Shown here: in pieces, positions 25,597-34,352 of the stretch
Layout of the letters: each line of letters starts with the position of its first letter
Numbering within the stretch: the stretch's first letter is position 1
DNA from: Streptomyces sp. CB01635
GTDB taxonomy: Bacteria > Actinomycetota > Actinomycetes > Streptomycetales > Streptomycetaceae
Length of the DNA: 64,000 nucleotides
Direction: 5' to 3'
Assembly: GCF_002803065.1 (NCBI RefSeq)
Contig: NZ_NNBL01000030.1
Coordinates: forward strand, 23,714 to 87,713
Program-made: the position numbers and the translations under genes
The notes under the pieces: model-generated
Told to the model about the DNA's origin: nothing
Database searches by the model: none
The model's input: the letters and a program-made list of their open reading frames with translations, nothing else

Positions 25597-25668
25597 GTGA
25601 CGAATGCCTGCGCCACACTGCGGCCGCTCCCGACGAGTGACCGCGCCAAGGACGCCGAGACCCTCTCG
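25597..25668 (+). pseudogene. Integrase-type transposase remnant, copy D (first 24 codons)
   Basis: VTNACATLRPLPTSDRAKDA matches the element start at 56973 (VTNAFAVLRLLPMSARDKDA). Only the very start is left, directly followed by the leader of the FN3 protein gene. Confidence 0.5.
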
Positions 25669-25911
25669 TACAGCACTCTCGCTCACGGCGTGGCAGTCGT
25701 TGGGGCGCTAGGCCGGCGTAGCCCCGGACCCGGACGACGCGCGGGCCGGGCGACAGATACCCGCCAATCTCCCGGCCCCCTCCCGCCACAGGTCGAATCG
25801 GCCCCTAACTTCCCTGACACAGCGGCGAGTTGCAGCTACATTGCCGTTGCTCCACATCGCTCCCATCCCCCACGCCTGCACCCCCCGTCCTCATGGAAAG
25901 GGCCGCCAGCC

Positions 25912-26922
25912 GTGATCGATTCCGCTGTTCCGTCGCCCCGCCGAAGCCGTCCCAGACGCTTACGTATCGCCGCGGTCACCGCTGCCATCGCCGCCGCCCT
26001 CACCCCGGGCCTCGGACTGACGGGCGCGGCTGACGCCCACGCGGCCCCCAGCTCCGTCGCTGTTGCTGCCGGCCCTTCGGCCCCCACCGGCACGGATGTC
26101 ACGTACGAACTGGACTCCTTCACTGCCACGATCACCTGGTCCGGCAATGCCCGGAAAAACGTTGCCGGTTACCGCGTCTTCCGCCGGCCGGCAGGCGAAG
26201 GGGCACCCCCTGCCGAAGTCATCAGCGGTGACGCACCACTGGCTGCGACCTCCTTCACGGATCACCCGCCCGCCGACGGCGCCACCTACGCCTATTGGGT
26301 ACGTGCCGTCGACCGGGCCGGCCATGAGTCGTCCGACAGCGCAGCCGTGTACGTGAGCACGGCCGACGCGACCGCGCCCGAAGCACCGACGAGTCTCACC
26401 GCGCAAGGCACGACCGCGGGGAACACCCTGCGGTGGACAGCTCCCCCGGGCGACTGGGACCACTTCGAGATCTCGTCGGATCCCGATACACGGCCGTACC
26501 CGGACGAGGGGGCCACCACCACGTCCTTTACGGCCCACACGGACCTGTCGGCCCCCACGGGCGTCTCCGTCTCGTACCGCGTCCGGGCCGTCGACGCCGC
26601 GGGGAACGCCTCCGCGTACACCGAAACCGTGACCGTGACCCGGCCCGAGCCGGTCGGCCCCACGCCCGCCTTGGTCGAAAGCCAGGTCATCGACGGCGCC
26701 GCCCACCTCTGGTGGGACGTCAACTCGGAAATGACGAACTACTACCACGTCTACCGCCGCAGCCCCGGCGAGCAGGCCTGGACCCTCGTCGGCACCCCCT
26801 ACGCCTCCTCCGGCTCCTGGGTCGACCCCCAGCCCCTGTTCGGATACACGAACTACTACATCGTCAACGTCGACGACGCGGGCAGAGAGTCGGCACCCGC
26901 CAGAACCAGCGTTCAACCGTAG
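25912..26922 (+). CDS. Secreted fibronectin type III domain protein
   Basis: A 336-residue exported protein. After a basic N-region, the hydrophobic core (RIAAVTAAIAAALTPGLGLTG) and ADAHAAPS form a Sec signal peptide. Three FN3-like modules follow at about 55-145, 150-235 and 240-335, with repeated signatures such as ITWSGN..VAGYRVFRR, TYAYWVRAVDRAGHES, VSYRVRAVDAAGNASAYT and YYHVYRRSPGE. No catalytic domain is present, so it probably binds polysaccharide or another protein outside the cell. The GTG at 25912 follows GGAAAGG by 11 bases; the same frame is open further upstream but is low complexity there. Confidence 0.85.
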   Translation: MIDSAVPSPRRSRPRRLRIAAVTAAIAAALTPGLGLTGAADAHAAPSSVAVAAGPSAPTGTDVTYELDSFTATITWSGNARKNVAGYRVFRRPAGEGAPPAEVISGDAPLAATSFTDHPPADGATYAYWVRAVDRAGHESSDSAAVYVSTADATAPEAPTSLTAQGTTAGNTLRWTAPPGDWDHFEISSDPDTRPYPDEGATTTSFTAHTDLSAPTGVSVSYRVRAVDAAGNASAYTETVTVTRPEPVGPTPALVESQVIDGAAHLWWDVNSEMTNYYHVYRRSPGEQAWTLVGTPYASSGSWVDPQPLFGYTNYYIVNVDDAGRESAPARTSVQP

Positions 26923-26935
26923 ACATGGCCGAGGC

Positions 26936-26966
26936 GGGGCTGACATAACGTCATAACGTCAGCCCC
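26936..26966. terminator. Terminator-like hairpin after the FN3 gene
   Basis: A 9-bp stem (26936-26944 with 26958-26966) encloses two copies of ATAACGTC. It begins 13 bases after the FN3 protein stop. Confidence 0.6.
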
Positions 26967-27014
26967 AAACCTTGTGTGAACGGACCGCTGGTTACTTCGG
27001 GCCGGGCATGATCG

Positions 27015-27272
27015 TCGGTTGTGGCTCTGCGACTGCTCTACCCGGTGACCGAATACTGCTCTACTCAGACGGCGTCGTGGAGTCACGCGACGAGGCAGGC
27101 GAAGAGCGGCCTGGAGCGCTTCACCGACTACATCATCCGGTCGACCGCAGCGGGGCAGAGCGCCCCAGAAGTGCTGCGCCTGCTCATCCATGCCGTCCTC
27201 GAGCATCGGCACAACGAACTCAGCGACGACGCCACGATCTTGATGTTCGAGTGGCAGCCCCCTGATCCGTGA
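27015..27272 (+). pseudogene. SpoIIE/PP2C-type phosphatase, C-terminal remnant
   Basis: ALPGDRILLYSDGVVESRDE is a PP2C/SpoIIE strand with the conserved 'L.PGDxLLLYTDGVxE' motif. The frame then shifts to SGLERFTDYIIRSTAAGQSA and ends NELSDDATILMFEW, the usual 'DD.T.L' metal-binding finish. About 80 of more than 300 residues remain. Such phosphatases control anti-sigma antagonists in the stress response. Confidence 0.7.
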
Positions 27273-27481
27273 CCGCAAGAGCCGGAGAGTGCAGCCGTGG
27301 CGCCGGTACTCCGAAGACGCAGGCGCTGACGTCGGTGGATGCCGCGCGCAGCTCAGTCTCCGGGAAGCAGCAGGCATGGCGCCGCACATCTGCAGCGCCA
27401 AACCCGCGCAGGCAGGGGCCTCAGGCCACGGGCTGCAGGCACTTGGTTGGCGCGGCGCCCCGCCTACCGGCGGATGCTTGG

Positions 27482-27888
27482 GTGGTTCTGTGGTGGCCAG
27501 CCGTCGGTGAATGAACCGTCCGAAGAGCAGCGGTCCGGTGATGCCTCCGGTGGCCGTACCGACGGCGAAGAACAGAGAGATGGACAGTGCGCGAGTCTCC
27601 ATGGGGACCACCTCGCTGCCTGTTAGATACGCCGAACTCGCTCCTGCCGAGGCCACGAAGAAGGTCACCGACACCAGCAGGTAGAAGGTCCATGCGGTCA
27701 GGGCGATGCCGCCACCCGGCTCGGTCATCCGGGAGGCGATGGCGCCGACGATCGTGACTTCGAGTCCGTCGAGGATCCACACGGTGTCGAGGCCGATCAC
27801 GAAGCGCTGGGAACCGTGTCCAGGGCAGCCGGTCGAGACGGGCGGGCATGCGGGTGGTGACGGTGCCTGTTTCCGTGGTTGCGGTCAT
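27482..27888 (-). pseudogene. MFS transporter with internal deletion and frameshift
   Basis: The gene begins MTATTETGTVTTRMPARLDR and LPWTRF; a one-base insertion shifts to QRFVIGLDTVWILDGLEVTI, the typical helix 1 of sugar/metabolite porters. After EPGGGIALTAW the sequence jumps to FYLLVSVTFFVASAGASSAY and VVPMETRALSISLFFAVGTA, which belong near helices 9-11. The central helices are deleted. Confidence 0.7.
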
Positions 27889-28700
27889 AGTTCACATCTC
27901 CATCGCCGAGTCGGTGGCGGTATGGCCGAGGGGTTCGTGGACGAGATGGACGGCCATCGCCCCCCGCCGACCGCAGAGGCGACCCACTTCCAGGAGCCGC
28001 TGCGGACGTCGCCCGCCGCGAAGACCCCGGGCAGTCCGGTCTCGAGGGACATGCAGTTCCGGCCCTGGCCCTGCCAGAGGGCGCGGATCGTACGGGCCTG
28101 GGTGTCGGCGCCGGTGAGGACGAAGCCGCGCTGGTCGAGTGAGAGTTTGCCGGAAAGCCAGGCGGTACAGGGCTGGGCGCCGATGAAGACGAACAAGGCA
28201 CGGGCCTCCAGTTCGCGGCGCTCACCGGTGTGTTTGTCCTCCACGACGAGCGACCGCAGGACTTGCCCGCCGGTCACCTCGCGCACTTCGGTGTGCGGCA
28301 ATACCGTCACGCGAGGATGGCGTTCGATCTGATCGACGAGATAGCGCGACATCCCCGCACCCGGATCCTTGGCACGGGCGAGCAATTACACTCGGGGCAC
28401 ACGCTTCGCGAGGAAGAGCACGGCCTGTCCTGCGGAGTTGCCGCCTTCGACCACGGCGACCGGTGCTTCGTGGCACTGCTGCGCCTCGTAGGAGGTCGCC
28501 GCGTAATAGACGCTTGGCCCCTCCAGCCGGTCGATACCGGGGACGTCGAGTCTGCGGTACCGGGCGCCTGTCGCCAGGACGACGGTCCGTCCGGTGATCT
28601 CGGTGCCGTCGGCGAATGTGACGGCATAATGGTCGTCGCACTCCCGACCTGCCGAGCCGGGCGGAGCACAACCCGGTCCGCACCGAGGCCGACCCTGAGC
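27885..28700 (-). pseudogene. Thioredoxin-reductase-like flavoprotein remnant
   Basis: Two frames together cover the C-terminal 270 residues of a TrxR-fold enzyme: VLATGARYRRLDVPGIDRLE, SVYYAATSYEA, VVEGGNSAGQAVLFLAKRV, then MSRYLVDQIERHPRVTVLPH, ARALFVFIGAQP, GVFAAGDVRSGS. It closely resembles residues 320-565 of the intact fusion protein at 52543-54288, including the loss of the redox CxxC (SVYYAAT). It has a frameshift near 28390 and lacks the FAD-binding N-terminus. Confidence 0.8.
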
Positions 28701-28839
28701 ACAAGGTCGCACTGTCTCACGGCTGCCCTCGGCTCCCGACGTCTGCGGCAGGCGGTGGCCGGCGTCGTCAGGCAACAGACCGCGCAGGACGAAGAGCCTC
28801 TGGTTCCCCCGTCGTCGGCCGTCCGGCACCCGGGGAGGA

Positions 28840-29187
28840 ATCCAGACACGAGCGCTACGCGGTGCCAGGGCTGCGCACGTCCGACTGGTCCCGGGCATGG
28901 TGCGCGCCAACCGCCCCTGGGCGGTGTACCCCGGGACCCTGCACGCGCGTCTTCGCCACCGCGGCGGTCGGGTTCATCAACGGCACGACCTGGCAGGTCG
29001 TCACCGCTGAGTCCTTGGACGTCCGCAACCTGCCGAGTTCTTACCGTTCCGCGAGCAACAGCGGAGACCGTGCGTTGCCGGAGTGGCGCGAAGCGATGGC
29101 GGGGAACCTGTACTGGGCCCGTTGCTGCGTGGCGGGCGCACCGTACCGGAGGACGCGAGTGCACTGGAGGTGTGGGATGAGTGCTGA
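28840..29187 (+). other. Unidentified gene remnant upstream of ackA
   Basis: Protein-like stretches in shifting frames (RANRPWAVYPGTLHARLRHR; SLDVRNLPSSYRS; PLLRGGRTVPEDASALEVWD with a TGA at 29185-29187) suggest the decayed end of a gene that once overlapped the ackA start by 11 bases. I do not recognise the product. Confidence 0.3.
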
Positions 29188-30319
29188 CCGCTCCCACGAG
29201 AGCCGTGATGGTCACGTACTGGTCCTCGATGCTGGCTCTTCGAGCCTTCACATCGCTCTGTTCGCTGCGGACGGTGAACGGGTGGCGGATCGAGACGCCT
29301 CGGAGCCCCCGGGGCCTGCTGCGGCGGCGGAACTGCGGAACTTCCTCAGCGAGGTGCCCGCTCCTGTGGCGGTTGGTCACCGCATCGTCCACGGCGGTCC
29401 GCACCTGACTGGACATACGCTGATCGACGCACGCGTACGGGCTCTGCTGGCGGACGTCGCCGATCTCGCGCCGCTGCACGTGACCCCGGCCCTGCCTGTG
29501 GTCGATGCCGCACGAGAACTCCTGCCCGACGTTCCTCATGTCGCCTGCTTCGACACTGTCTTTCACAAGGATCTGCCGGCACAGGCGCGCACGTACGCCG
29601 TGCCGGAGCGATGGCGAGCCGAATACGGGCTGCGCCGGTACGGCTTCCACGGGCTCTCCTACTCGTGGGCACTGCAGAGGACGGCGCAGGCCCTGGGCCG
29701 ACCCGTCGACAACCTCCAGGTCGTGCTCGTGCACCTGGGCGGCGGCTGCTCGGCCTGCGCCGTCCGGAACGGACGCAGCGTGGACACCACCATGGGCCTC
29801 ACTCCGCTGGAAGGCCTGGTGATGAGCCGGCGCAGCGGCAGCCTCGACCCCGGCGCGCTGCTGTGGCTGCAGCGGCGGCACGGTCTGAGCACGGACGAAT
29901 TGGATGACGCACTCCACCGGCATTCCGGTCTGCTCGGCCTCTCCGGTACCTCGGGAGACACCCGGGACCTGGTGCGCGCCCGCGCGGAGGGTGATGCCGC
30001 GGCCGCGTTGGCGCTGGCGACGTTCACACTCAGCTGCCGCAGGGGCATCGCGTCGATGGCCGCCTCGCTGGACCGGCTGGACGCGCTGGTCTTCACCGGG
30101 GAGATCGGCGAAGACCAACCCGAGGTGCGCGAGGAGATCTGCTCGGCCCTGACTGTTCTCGGTGTACAAGGCGGGCTGCTCGTCCCCGAACTGGACGATT
30201 TGATGCGGGAAGGCCTCCGACGCATCGATCAGGCGGGGAGAGGTGTCCCGGTCCTCGTGGTCGCAACCGGCGAGACACAGCAGATCGCCGCCGAGACCCG
30301 ACGGGTGCTCGGCATGTAG
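29177..30319 (+). CDS. ackA: Acetate kinase
   Basis: A 380-residue member of the acetate kinase family (acetyl phosphate + ADP to acetate + ATP). Signature 1 is VLVLDAGSSSLHIALF. The active-site blocks GHRIVHGGPH, FDTVFHKDLP, YGLRRYGFHGLSY and LVHLGGGCSACAV are present, with the C-terminal GETQQIAAET. Two details are unusual: the normally conserved GFHGTSH ends in Tyr (GFHGLSY), and NG in HLGNG is replaced by GG. The start follows GGAGGTG. It may feed acetyl phosphate or scavenge ATP under fermentative or energy-poor conditions. No pta or phosphoketolase gene is adjacent. Confidence 0.9.
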   Translation: MSADRSHESRDGHVLVLDAGSSSLHIALFAADGERVADRDASEPPGPAAAAELRNFLSEVPAPVAVGHRIVHGGPHLTGHTLIDARVRALLADVADLAPLHVTPALPVVDAARELLPDVPHVACFDTVFHKDLPAQARTYAVPERWRAEYGLRRYGFHGLSYSWALQRTAQALGRPVDNLQVVLVHLGGGCSACAVRNGRSVDTTMGLTPLEGLVMSRRSGSLDPGALLWLQRRHGLSTDELDDALHRHSGLLGLSGTSGDTRDLVRARAEGDAAAALALATFTLSCRRGIASMAASLDRLDALVFTGEIGEDQPEVREEICSALTVLGVQGGLLVPELDDLMREGLRRIDQAGRGVPVLVVATGETQQIAAETRRVLGM

Positions 30320-30530
30320 CTGTCCAAGGCAACTGCCGGCACATCCACACTTGCCTGGCCCGCGCAAAGAACCGGCCTCCTGTACCAGGACAGCACTGAG
30401 TAGTGGCGACGTCTGGTCCTGTACGCCGCCCCCCGTCTGGTCACGGGGCTCGAGGGCCACTGGCCCGCATCAGAGCTCCCTGACCGCCCCTTCGACGCCC
30501 ATGAGGCACTGCTTCTTGGATCATGTGCGG

Positions 30531-30615
30531 AGCCAGATGATGAGGGCCGCGAGGGTGATGGTGTCGAGGTAGATGTAGGCGCGTTTCTCGTAGCGGGTGG
30601 CGACGGCGCGGAAGC
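30531..30615 (-). pseudogene. IS5-type transposase, C-terminal fragment
   Basis: Reverse-strand reading gives FRAVATRYEKRAYIYLDTIT and LAALIIWLRT before TGA. 'R.ATRYDK....Y.....LA...LWLR' is the common ending of IS5-family transposases in Streptomyces. Only 27 codons remain. Confidence 0.65.
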
Positions 30616-30621
30616 CTGGCT

Positions 30622-30890
30622 AGGCCCCGTGGGGTGAGACGAAGAGACCAATTTGCCTCCCTGGGCCATGTCGCCAGTCACCCGCTACGCGCAGGCTGTC
30701 ACCGAGAGGTTTGGGTTCTGTGTCGTCTCGGTGCTGCCGAGGACATAGCGAATGCCGACCTTGGGCATGCCGAACCCTTCTGTCACCGTCGTCTGGCCGT
30801 CACGTACTGTGCCTCGGCGCGGCAGGACAGCCGTGCGATGAGGGCCCAGCCCCCGGGTTCGAGGATGGATGAGGGTCCGTTCACCGCCCT
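30622..30890. other. Non-coding stretch upstream of the sugar porter
   Basis: About 270 bases with no recognisable gene or strong hairpin. It probably holds the promoter of the sugar porter gene at 30900, but I cannot point to -35/-10 elements. Confidence 0.3.
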
Positions 30891-30899
30891 GGAGGAACC

Positions 30900-32318
30900 A
30901 TGACCCATATCGCAGACAAGGCACCACCGACCAAGGTCCTGAACGGGCGGATGCTGATGGCGGCCGTGGTATCTGCCGTCAGCGGACTGCTGTACGGCTA
31001 CGACACGGGCATCATCTCCGGCGGACTGCTGCAGATCTCCAAGGAATTCCACATCGGGAACGACATGAAGGAGGTGATCGCCGCCGCGATCCTTCTCGGC
31101 GCCGTGATCGGCGCCCTTGCCTGCAGCCTGCTGTCCGCGCGCATCGGCCGGCATCGCACGATCCTGCTCATCTGCGTGGTGTTCATGCTCGGCAGCGTGA
31201 GCAGCTCGCTCGCCCCCACCGCAGTCAGCCTGGCCCTGGCCCGGGTGGTGCTCGGCTTCGCCGTCGGCGGCGCCACCCAGACCGTGCCCATGTACATCGC
31301 CGAGCTGGCCCCCAAGGCGATCCGCGGACGGCTCGTACTCTGCTTCCAGCTCGCCATCGGCGTTGGCATCGTCATCGCGACGCTCGTGGGCGCGAGCCAG
31401 GCTGTGTCGTGGCGGGCGGCGATCGGCGCGGCCGCCGTACCGGCACTGGTGATGCTTCTCCTGCAGCTGCGCCTGCCCGAGAGCCCGCGGTGGTTGGTCC
31501 TCAGACACGGCCGCGTCGGCGTGGACGAGGCCGCAAGGGTGCTTGAGGACATACGGCCCGACGGCTACGACATCTCCTCCGAGCTCGAGGAGTTCGTCGC
31601 CTTGGAGGGACGCCAGCAGCGGACCAGCAGAGGCAACCGCGGGTGGAGTGGGCTGTGGCAGCCATGGGTGCGCCCGGCTTTGGTGGTCGGCTGCGGCATC
31701 GCCGTCTTCACCCAGCTGTCCGGCATCGAAATGATCATCTACTACGCCCCGACCATCCTGACCGACAACGGCTTCTCCACAACGACCGCTCTATCGGTCA
31801 GCGTGGCGCTGGGCATGACCTACCTGGTGATGATGGTGGTTGGCCTGGTGATCGTCGACAAGGTCGGGCGCCGTCGGCTGACCCTGGTGATGGTGCCCGG
31901 CGCGGCGGTCAGCCTGTTCGCCCTCGGAGCCTTCTTCATCACCGGCCACGCCACCCGTGACTACGTGCCATCCATCGTCGCCTGCCTGCTCGCCTTCATG
32001 TTCTTCAACGCTGGCGGGCTCCAGCTGATGGGCTGGCTGACCGGCTCCGAGATCTACCCGCTGTCGGTGCGTGCCGCCGCCACAAGCGTGCAGTCGGCCA
32101 CGCTCTGGAGCACGAACTTGCTGATCACGCTGACCCTCCTGACGATGATCAGCATCTTCGGTGTGGGCCAGGTGTTCTGGATTTACGGGATGTTCAACGT
32201 CGCGGCGTGGCTGTTCGTATGGCGGCGAATGCCGGAGCTCACCGGGCACAGCCTCGAAGACATCGAGAGGCACCTGAAGAGCGGGAAGTTCCGCCCCCGC
32301 GACTTCGCCCGCGTCTGA
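30900..32318 (+). CDS. Sugar porter (SP) family MFS transporter
   Basis: A 472-residue protein with 12 predicted helices. Sugar-porter signatures are complete: GLLYGYDTGIISGGL in helix 1, ARIGRHRTIL in the 2-3 loop, PMYIAELAPKAIRGRLV (the PESPR-type PETKG region before helix 5), LPESPRWLV in the central loop, QLSGIEMIIYYAPTI in helix 7, and GSEIYPLSVRAAATSV. Such proteins are H+/sugar symporters. The ATG follows GGAGG. The gene stands alone; the nearby broken MFS gene at 27482 belongs to a similar class. Confidence 0.92.
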   Translation: MTHIADKAPPTKVLNGRMLMAAVVSAVSGLLYGYDTGIISGGLLQISKEFHIGNDMKEVIAAAILLGAVIGALACSLLSARIGRHRTILLICVVFMLGSVSSSLAPTAVSLALARVVLGFAVGGATQTVPMYIAELAPKAIRGRLVLCFQLAIGVGIVIATLVGASQAVSWRAAIGAAAVPALVMLLLQLRLPESPRWLVLRHGRVGVDEAARVLEDIRPDGYDISSELEEFVALEGRQQRTSRGNRGWSGLWQPWVRPALVVGCGIAVFTQLSGIEMIIYYAPTILTDNGFSTTTALSVSVALGMTYLVMMVVGLVIVDKVGRRRLTLVMVPGAAVSLFALGAFFITGHATRDYVPSIVACLLAFMFFNAGGLQLMGWLTGSEIYPLSVRAAATSVQSATLWSTNLLITLTLLTMISIFGVGQVFWIYGMFNVAAWLFVWRRMPELTGHSLEDIERHLKSGKFRPRDFARV

Positions 32319-32580
32319 CGCGAACCACGTGGCAAAGTGCGGCTCCGAACCGCTTGCGGAGGTCGGAACGCAGAGTCAGGGCGCGCGCCACTTCAGCTCA
32401 GCCTGGTGATGAACTGATCGCTGTGCCAGCGTGGTCCGGATGTGCCGGATCTTGTTGGACCGGCCGAGCTACGTCCCCCGGAGCTCGCGCCGCCAGGGCG
32501 GCCGACCCCATTGACCCGCCAGGAAGTACACGGGATACCCGATGCCGGAACGGTCGCCTGCTCCGACAGGGGGTGTTCGG

Positions 32581-33234
32581 TCAGCCGGGTGGGGGCAGGG
32601 CCGTGGCGTTACGCGTGAGGGTGTCGAGGCGGGCGGCGAGGTCGGGGTGGGCGGTGGTCAGGTGGGGGCGGGTGGCATTGAGCGGGTGGATGAGGTCGGC
32701 GGGGTCGTTGTGGGCGAGGGCCGCGTGGAGTTGGTCGAGCGGGTGACTGGCGGCGGCGGGGAGGTCGGTGAGGGCGGTGATCTGGCCGGCGATGCGGCGC
32801 AGGTCGGCGGCGTTGCGGCGGGCCCATTCGGCTTGGGTGTGGTCGGCGGCGCGGCGTTCGCGGGTGGCCTGGACGCGTTGTTCGCCGGTGGTTCCGGCGG
32901 GGCCGGGCCGGTTGCGCAGGTAGCGGCGTTCGGCGGCCTGGCGGCTGGCGACGCCTAGGGGGTGGGCGAGGTCGGCCCAGGTGGCTCCCGCGTGCCGGGC
33001 CGTTTCGATCAGGCCGGTCTCCCATCCGGCGAGCTGCTCGCGGACCTGCCGCAACAGCAGCAGGGAGGCCAGGGCCTGCTCCGCGCCGGGGCCGGCGGCT
33101 GGGTTGCCGGAGGCGCCCTGCTGGGCGGCGTGCAGGGCGTCGTCTATGGCGTGCAGGGCCGCCGCGGCGGCGAGGAACGAAGCCGGGCTTCGGTCGTCGG
33201 CGCTGAACGAGGCCGGCTGGTCGGCTGCTGTCAC
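32581..33234 (-). CDS. rheA: RheA-type heat-shock repressor of hsp18
   Basis: A 217-residue protein divergent from hsp18, as in Streptomyces albus where RheA is a thermosensing repressor of hsp18. RheA has no classical HTH family; here a helix-rich core (LAGWETGLIETARHAGATWA, DLAHPLGVASRQAAERRYLR) could form the DNA-binding unit. I chose the GTG at 33234, preceded by GAGGGAGGTG, over the ATG at 33258, which lies inside the operator. Two copies of the published RheA operator lie immediately upstream. Assignment rests on gene order, operator and length; I could not align it to RheA. Confidence 0.75.
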   Translation of the reverse strand: MTAADQPASFSADDRSPASFLAAAAALHAIDDALHAAQQGASGNPAAGPGAEQALASLLLLRQVREQLAGWETGLIETARHAGATWADLAHPLGVASRQAAERRYLRNRPGPAGTTGEQRVQATRERRAADHTQAEWARRNAADLRRIAGQITALTDLPAAASHPLDQLHAALAHNDPADLIHPLNATRPHLTTAHPDLAARLDTLTRNATALPPPG

Positions 33235-33252
33235 GGGCACCTCCCTCGGTCT

Positions 33253-33271
33253 TGTCATCGACTGGACGACA
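33253..33271. promoter_or_regulatory. RheA operator box 1 (imperfect)
   Basis: TGTCATCGACTGGACGACA, a 19-base inverted repeat with two departures from the perfect box 2. It lies 19 bases upstream of the rheA start and could mediate autoregulation. Confidence 0.75.
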
Positions 33272-33278
33272 CCGCGCT

Positions 33279-33297
33279 TGTCATCCATTGGATGACA
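33279..33297. promoter_or_regulatory. RheA operator box 2 (perfect)
   Basis: TGTCATCCATTGGATGACA has 9-base arms around one central base. It fits exactly the RheA operator TGTCATC-N5-GATGACA described for the hsp18 promoter of S. albus. Centres of boxes 1 and 2 are 26 bases apart, about 2.5 helical turns. It lies 66 bases upstream of the hsp18 start. Confidence 0.88.
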
Positions 33298-33363
33298 TGT
33301 TACAACGATTTCAGTGAAGCGCATTGGCAGCAACTGCCCGAACCTGCTGGAGGTGTTTTCACG

Positions 33364-33789
33364 ATGTTGATGCGCACTGACCCCTTCCGTGAACTGGACC
33401 GGCTGGCTCAGCAGCTGATGGGCCCGGGCACCTGGTCGCGGCCGTCCACGATGCCGATGGACGCCTACCGCGAGGGCGACCGGTATGTGGTGGCCTTCGA
33501 CATCCCCGGCGTCAGCGCGGACGCGCTCGACATCGACGTCGAGCGGAACATGCTGACCGTCAAGGCCGAGCGCCGGCCCGTGGCGAAGGCCGACGACGTG
33601 CAGATGGAACTGTCGGAGCGGCCGCTGGGTGTCTTCTCCCGCCAGATCGCGCTGGCCGACACGCTGGACGCCGAGCACATCGAGGCGGACTACGACGCCG
33701 GCGTGCTCACCCTGCGGATCCCGATCGCCGAACGTGCCAAGCCCCGCAAGATCGCCATCGGCGGCGGCCGTAAGGAGATCTCCGGCTGA
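33364..33789 (+). CDS. hsp18: Small heat-shock protein Hsp18 (Hsp20 family)
   Basis: A 141-residue alpha-crystallin-type holdase. The N-terminal arm (RTDPFRELDRLAQQLMG) is followed by the alpha-crystallin domain at about 40-130, containing DIPGVSADALDIDVERNMLT, LGVFSRQIALADTLD and ADYDAGVLTLRIPIAE (the A-x-x-x-G-V-L motif). The C-terminal KPRKIAIG supplies the I-x-I type anchor. It should bind unfolding proteins and pass them to the DnaK/ClpB system encoded downstream. The ATG follows GGAGGTG. Control by RheA is indicated by the two operators upstream. Confidence 0.95.
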   Translation: MLMRTDPFRELDRLAQQLMGPGTWSRPSTMPMDAYREGDRYVVAFDIPGVSADALDIDVERNMLTVKAERRPVAKADDVQMELSERPLGVFSRQIALADTLDAEHIEADYDAGVLTLRIPIAERAKPRKIAIGGGRKEISG

Positions 33790-33886
33790 CCCAACGGCGA
33801 CAAGGGCCGAACAGCGGCGGAGGACGGGTCACTGATCTCCCCCTCTCCCGTCCTCCGCACCCCATCGACCGAAGAAGGTGGCGGCG

Positions 33887-34282
33887 GTGACCCTGCGACG
33901 CGAGGCGTTCCTCGACCGGGTGAAGGAACGCGGTGAGTACGACAGCCTGCAGGAAGCAGAACGCGCGGCCCGTGTGGTGCTCGCCCTGCTGGGGGCGCAC
34001 CTGGTCGGCGCGGTGCGCGCCCAGCTCGCGGCGCGCCTGCCGGAAGACTTCGCCCTGATCCTCCTCAACCCGCTGCAGAGCGCCGAACCGCTGCCACCGG
34101 AGCGGTTCGTTCGGGCGACGGCGGCCTGGATCGAGGGGGCCACCGAGCAGACCGCGGCCTGGGATGTCAGCGCCGTCCTCAGTACCGCCGCCGATGCGGC
34201 TGGTGACGACCTGCTGGGGCAGATCCTGTTCCAGCTCCCCGCGGGCTACGACCTCCTCTTCGGACGCCCCCAGCCCGCCTGA
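33887..34282 (+). CDS. DUF2267 family protein
   Basis: A 131-residue helical protein of the DUF2267 family (residues 5-125; REAFLDRVKERGEYDSLQEA, ARVVLALLGAHLVGAVRAQL, AARLPEDFALILLNP). LFQLPAGYDLLFGRP ends the domain. The function is unknown; the family often lies beside stress genes. GAAGAAGG places the start at the GTG at 33887 rather than the one at 33878. It lies about 100 bases after hsp18, possibly in the same transcript, and is a paralogue of the next gene. Confidence 0.85.
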   Translation: MTLRREAFLDRVKERGEYDSLQEAERAARVVLALLGAHLVGAVRAQLAARLPEDFALILLNPLQSAEPLPPERFVRATAAWIEGATEQTAAWDVSAVLSTAADAAGDDLLGQILFQLPAGYDLLFGRPQPA

Positions 34283-34352
34283 TCACCCACCCACTCACCT
34301 GGTGCCCGCACACCGGCACCACTATCCCGGCGACAGAAAGGCAACCACCGCA

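Noticed and set aside
33300..33313. LacI-type box (TTACAACGATTTCA) upstream of hsp18
   Set aside because: It resembles the sugar regulon box on one side only and hsp18 is already explained by RheA operators.
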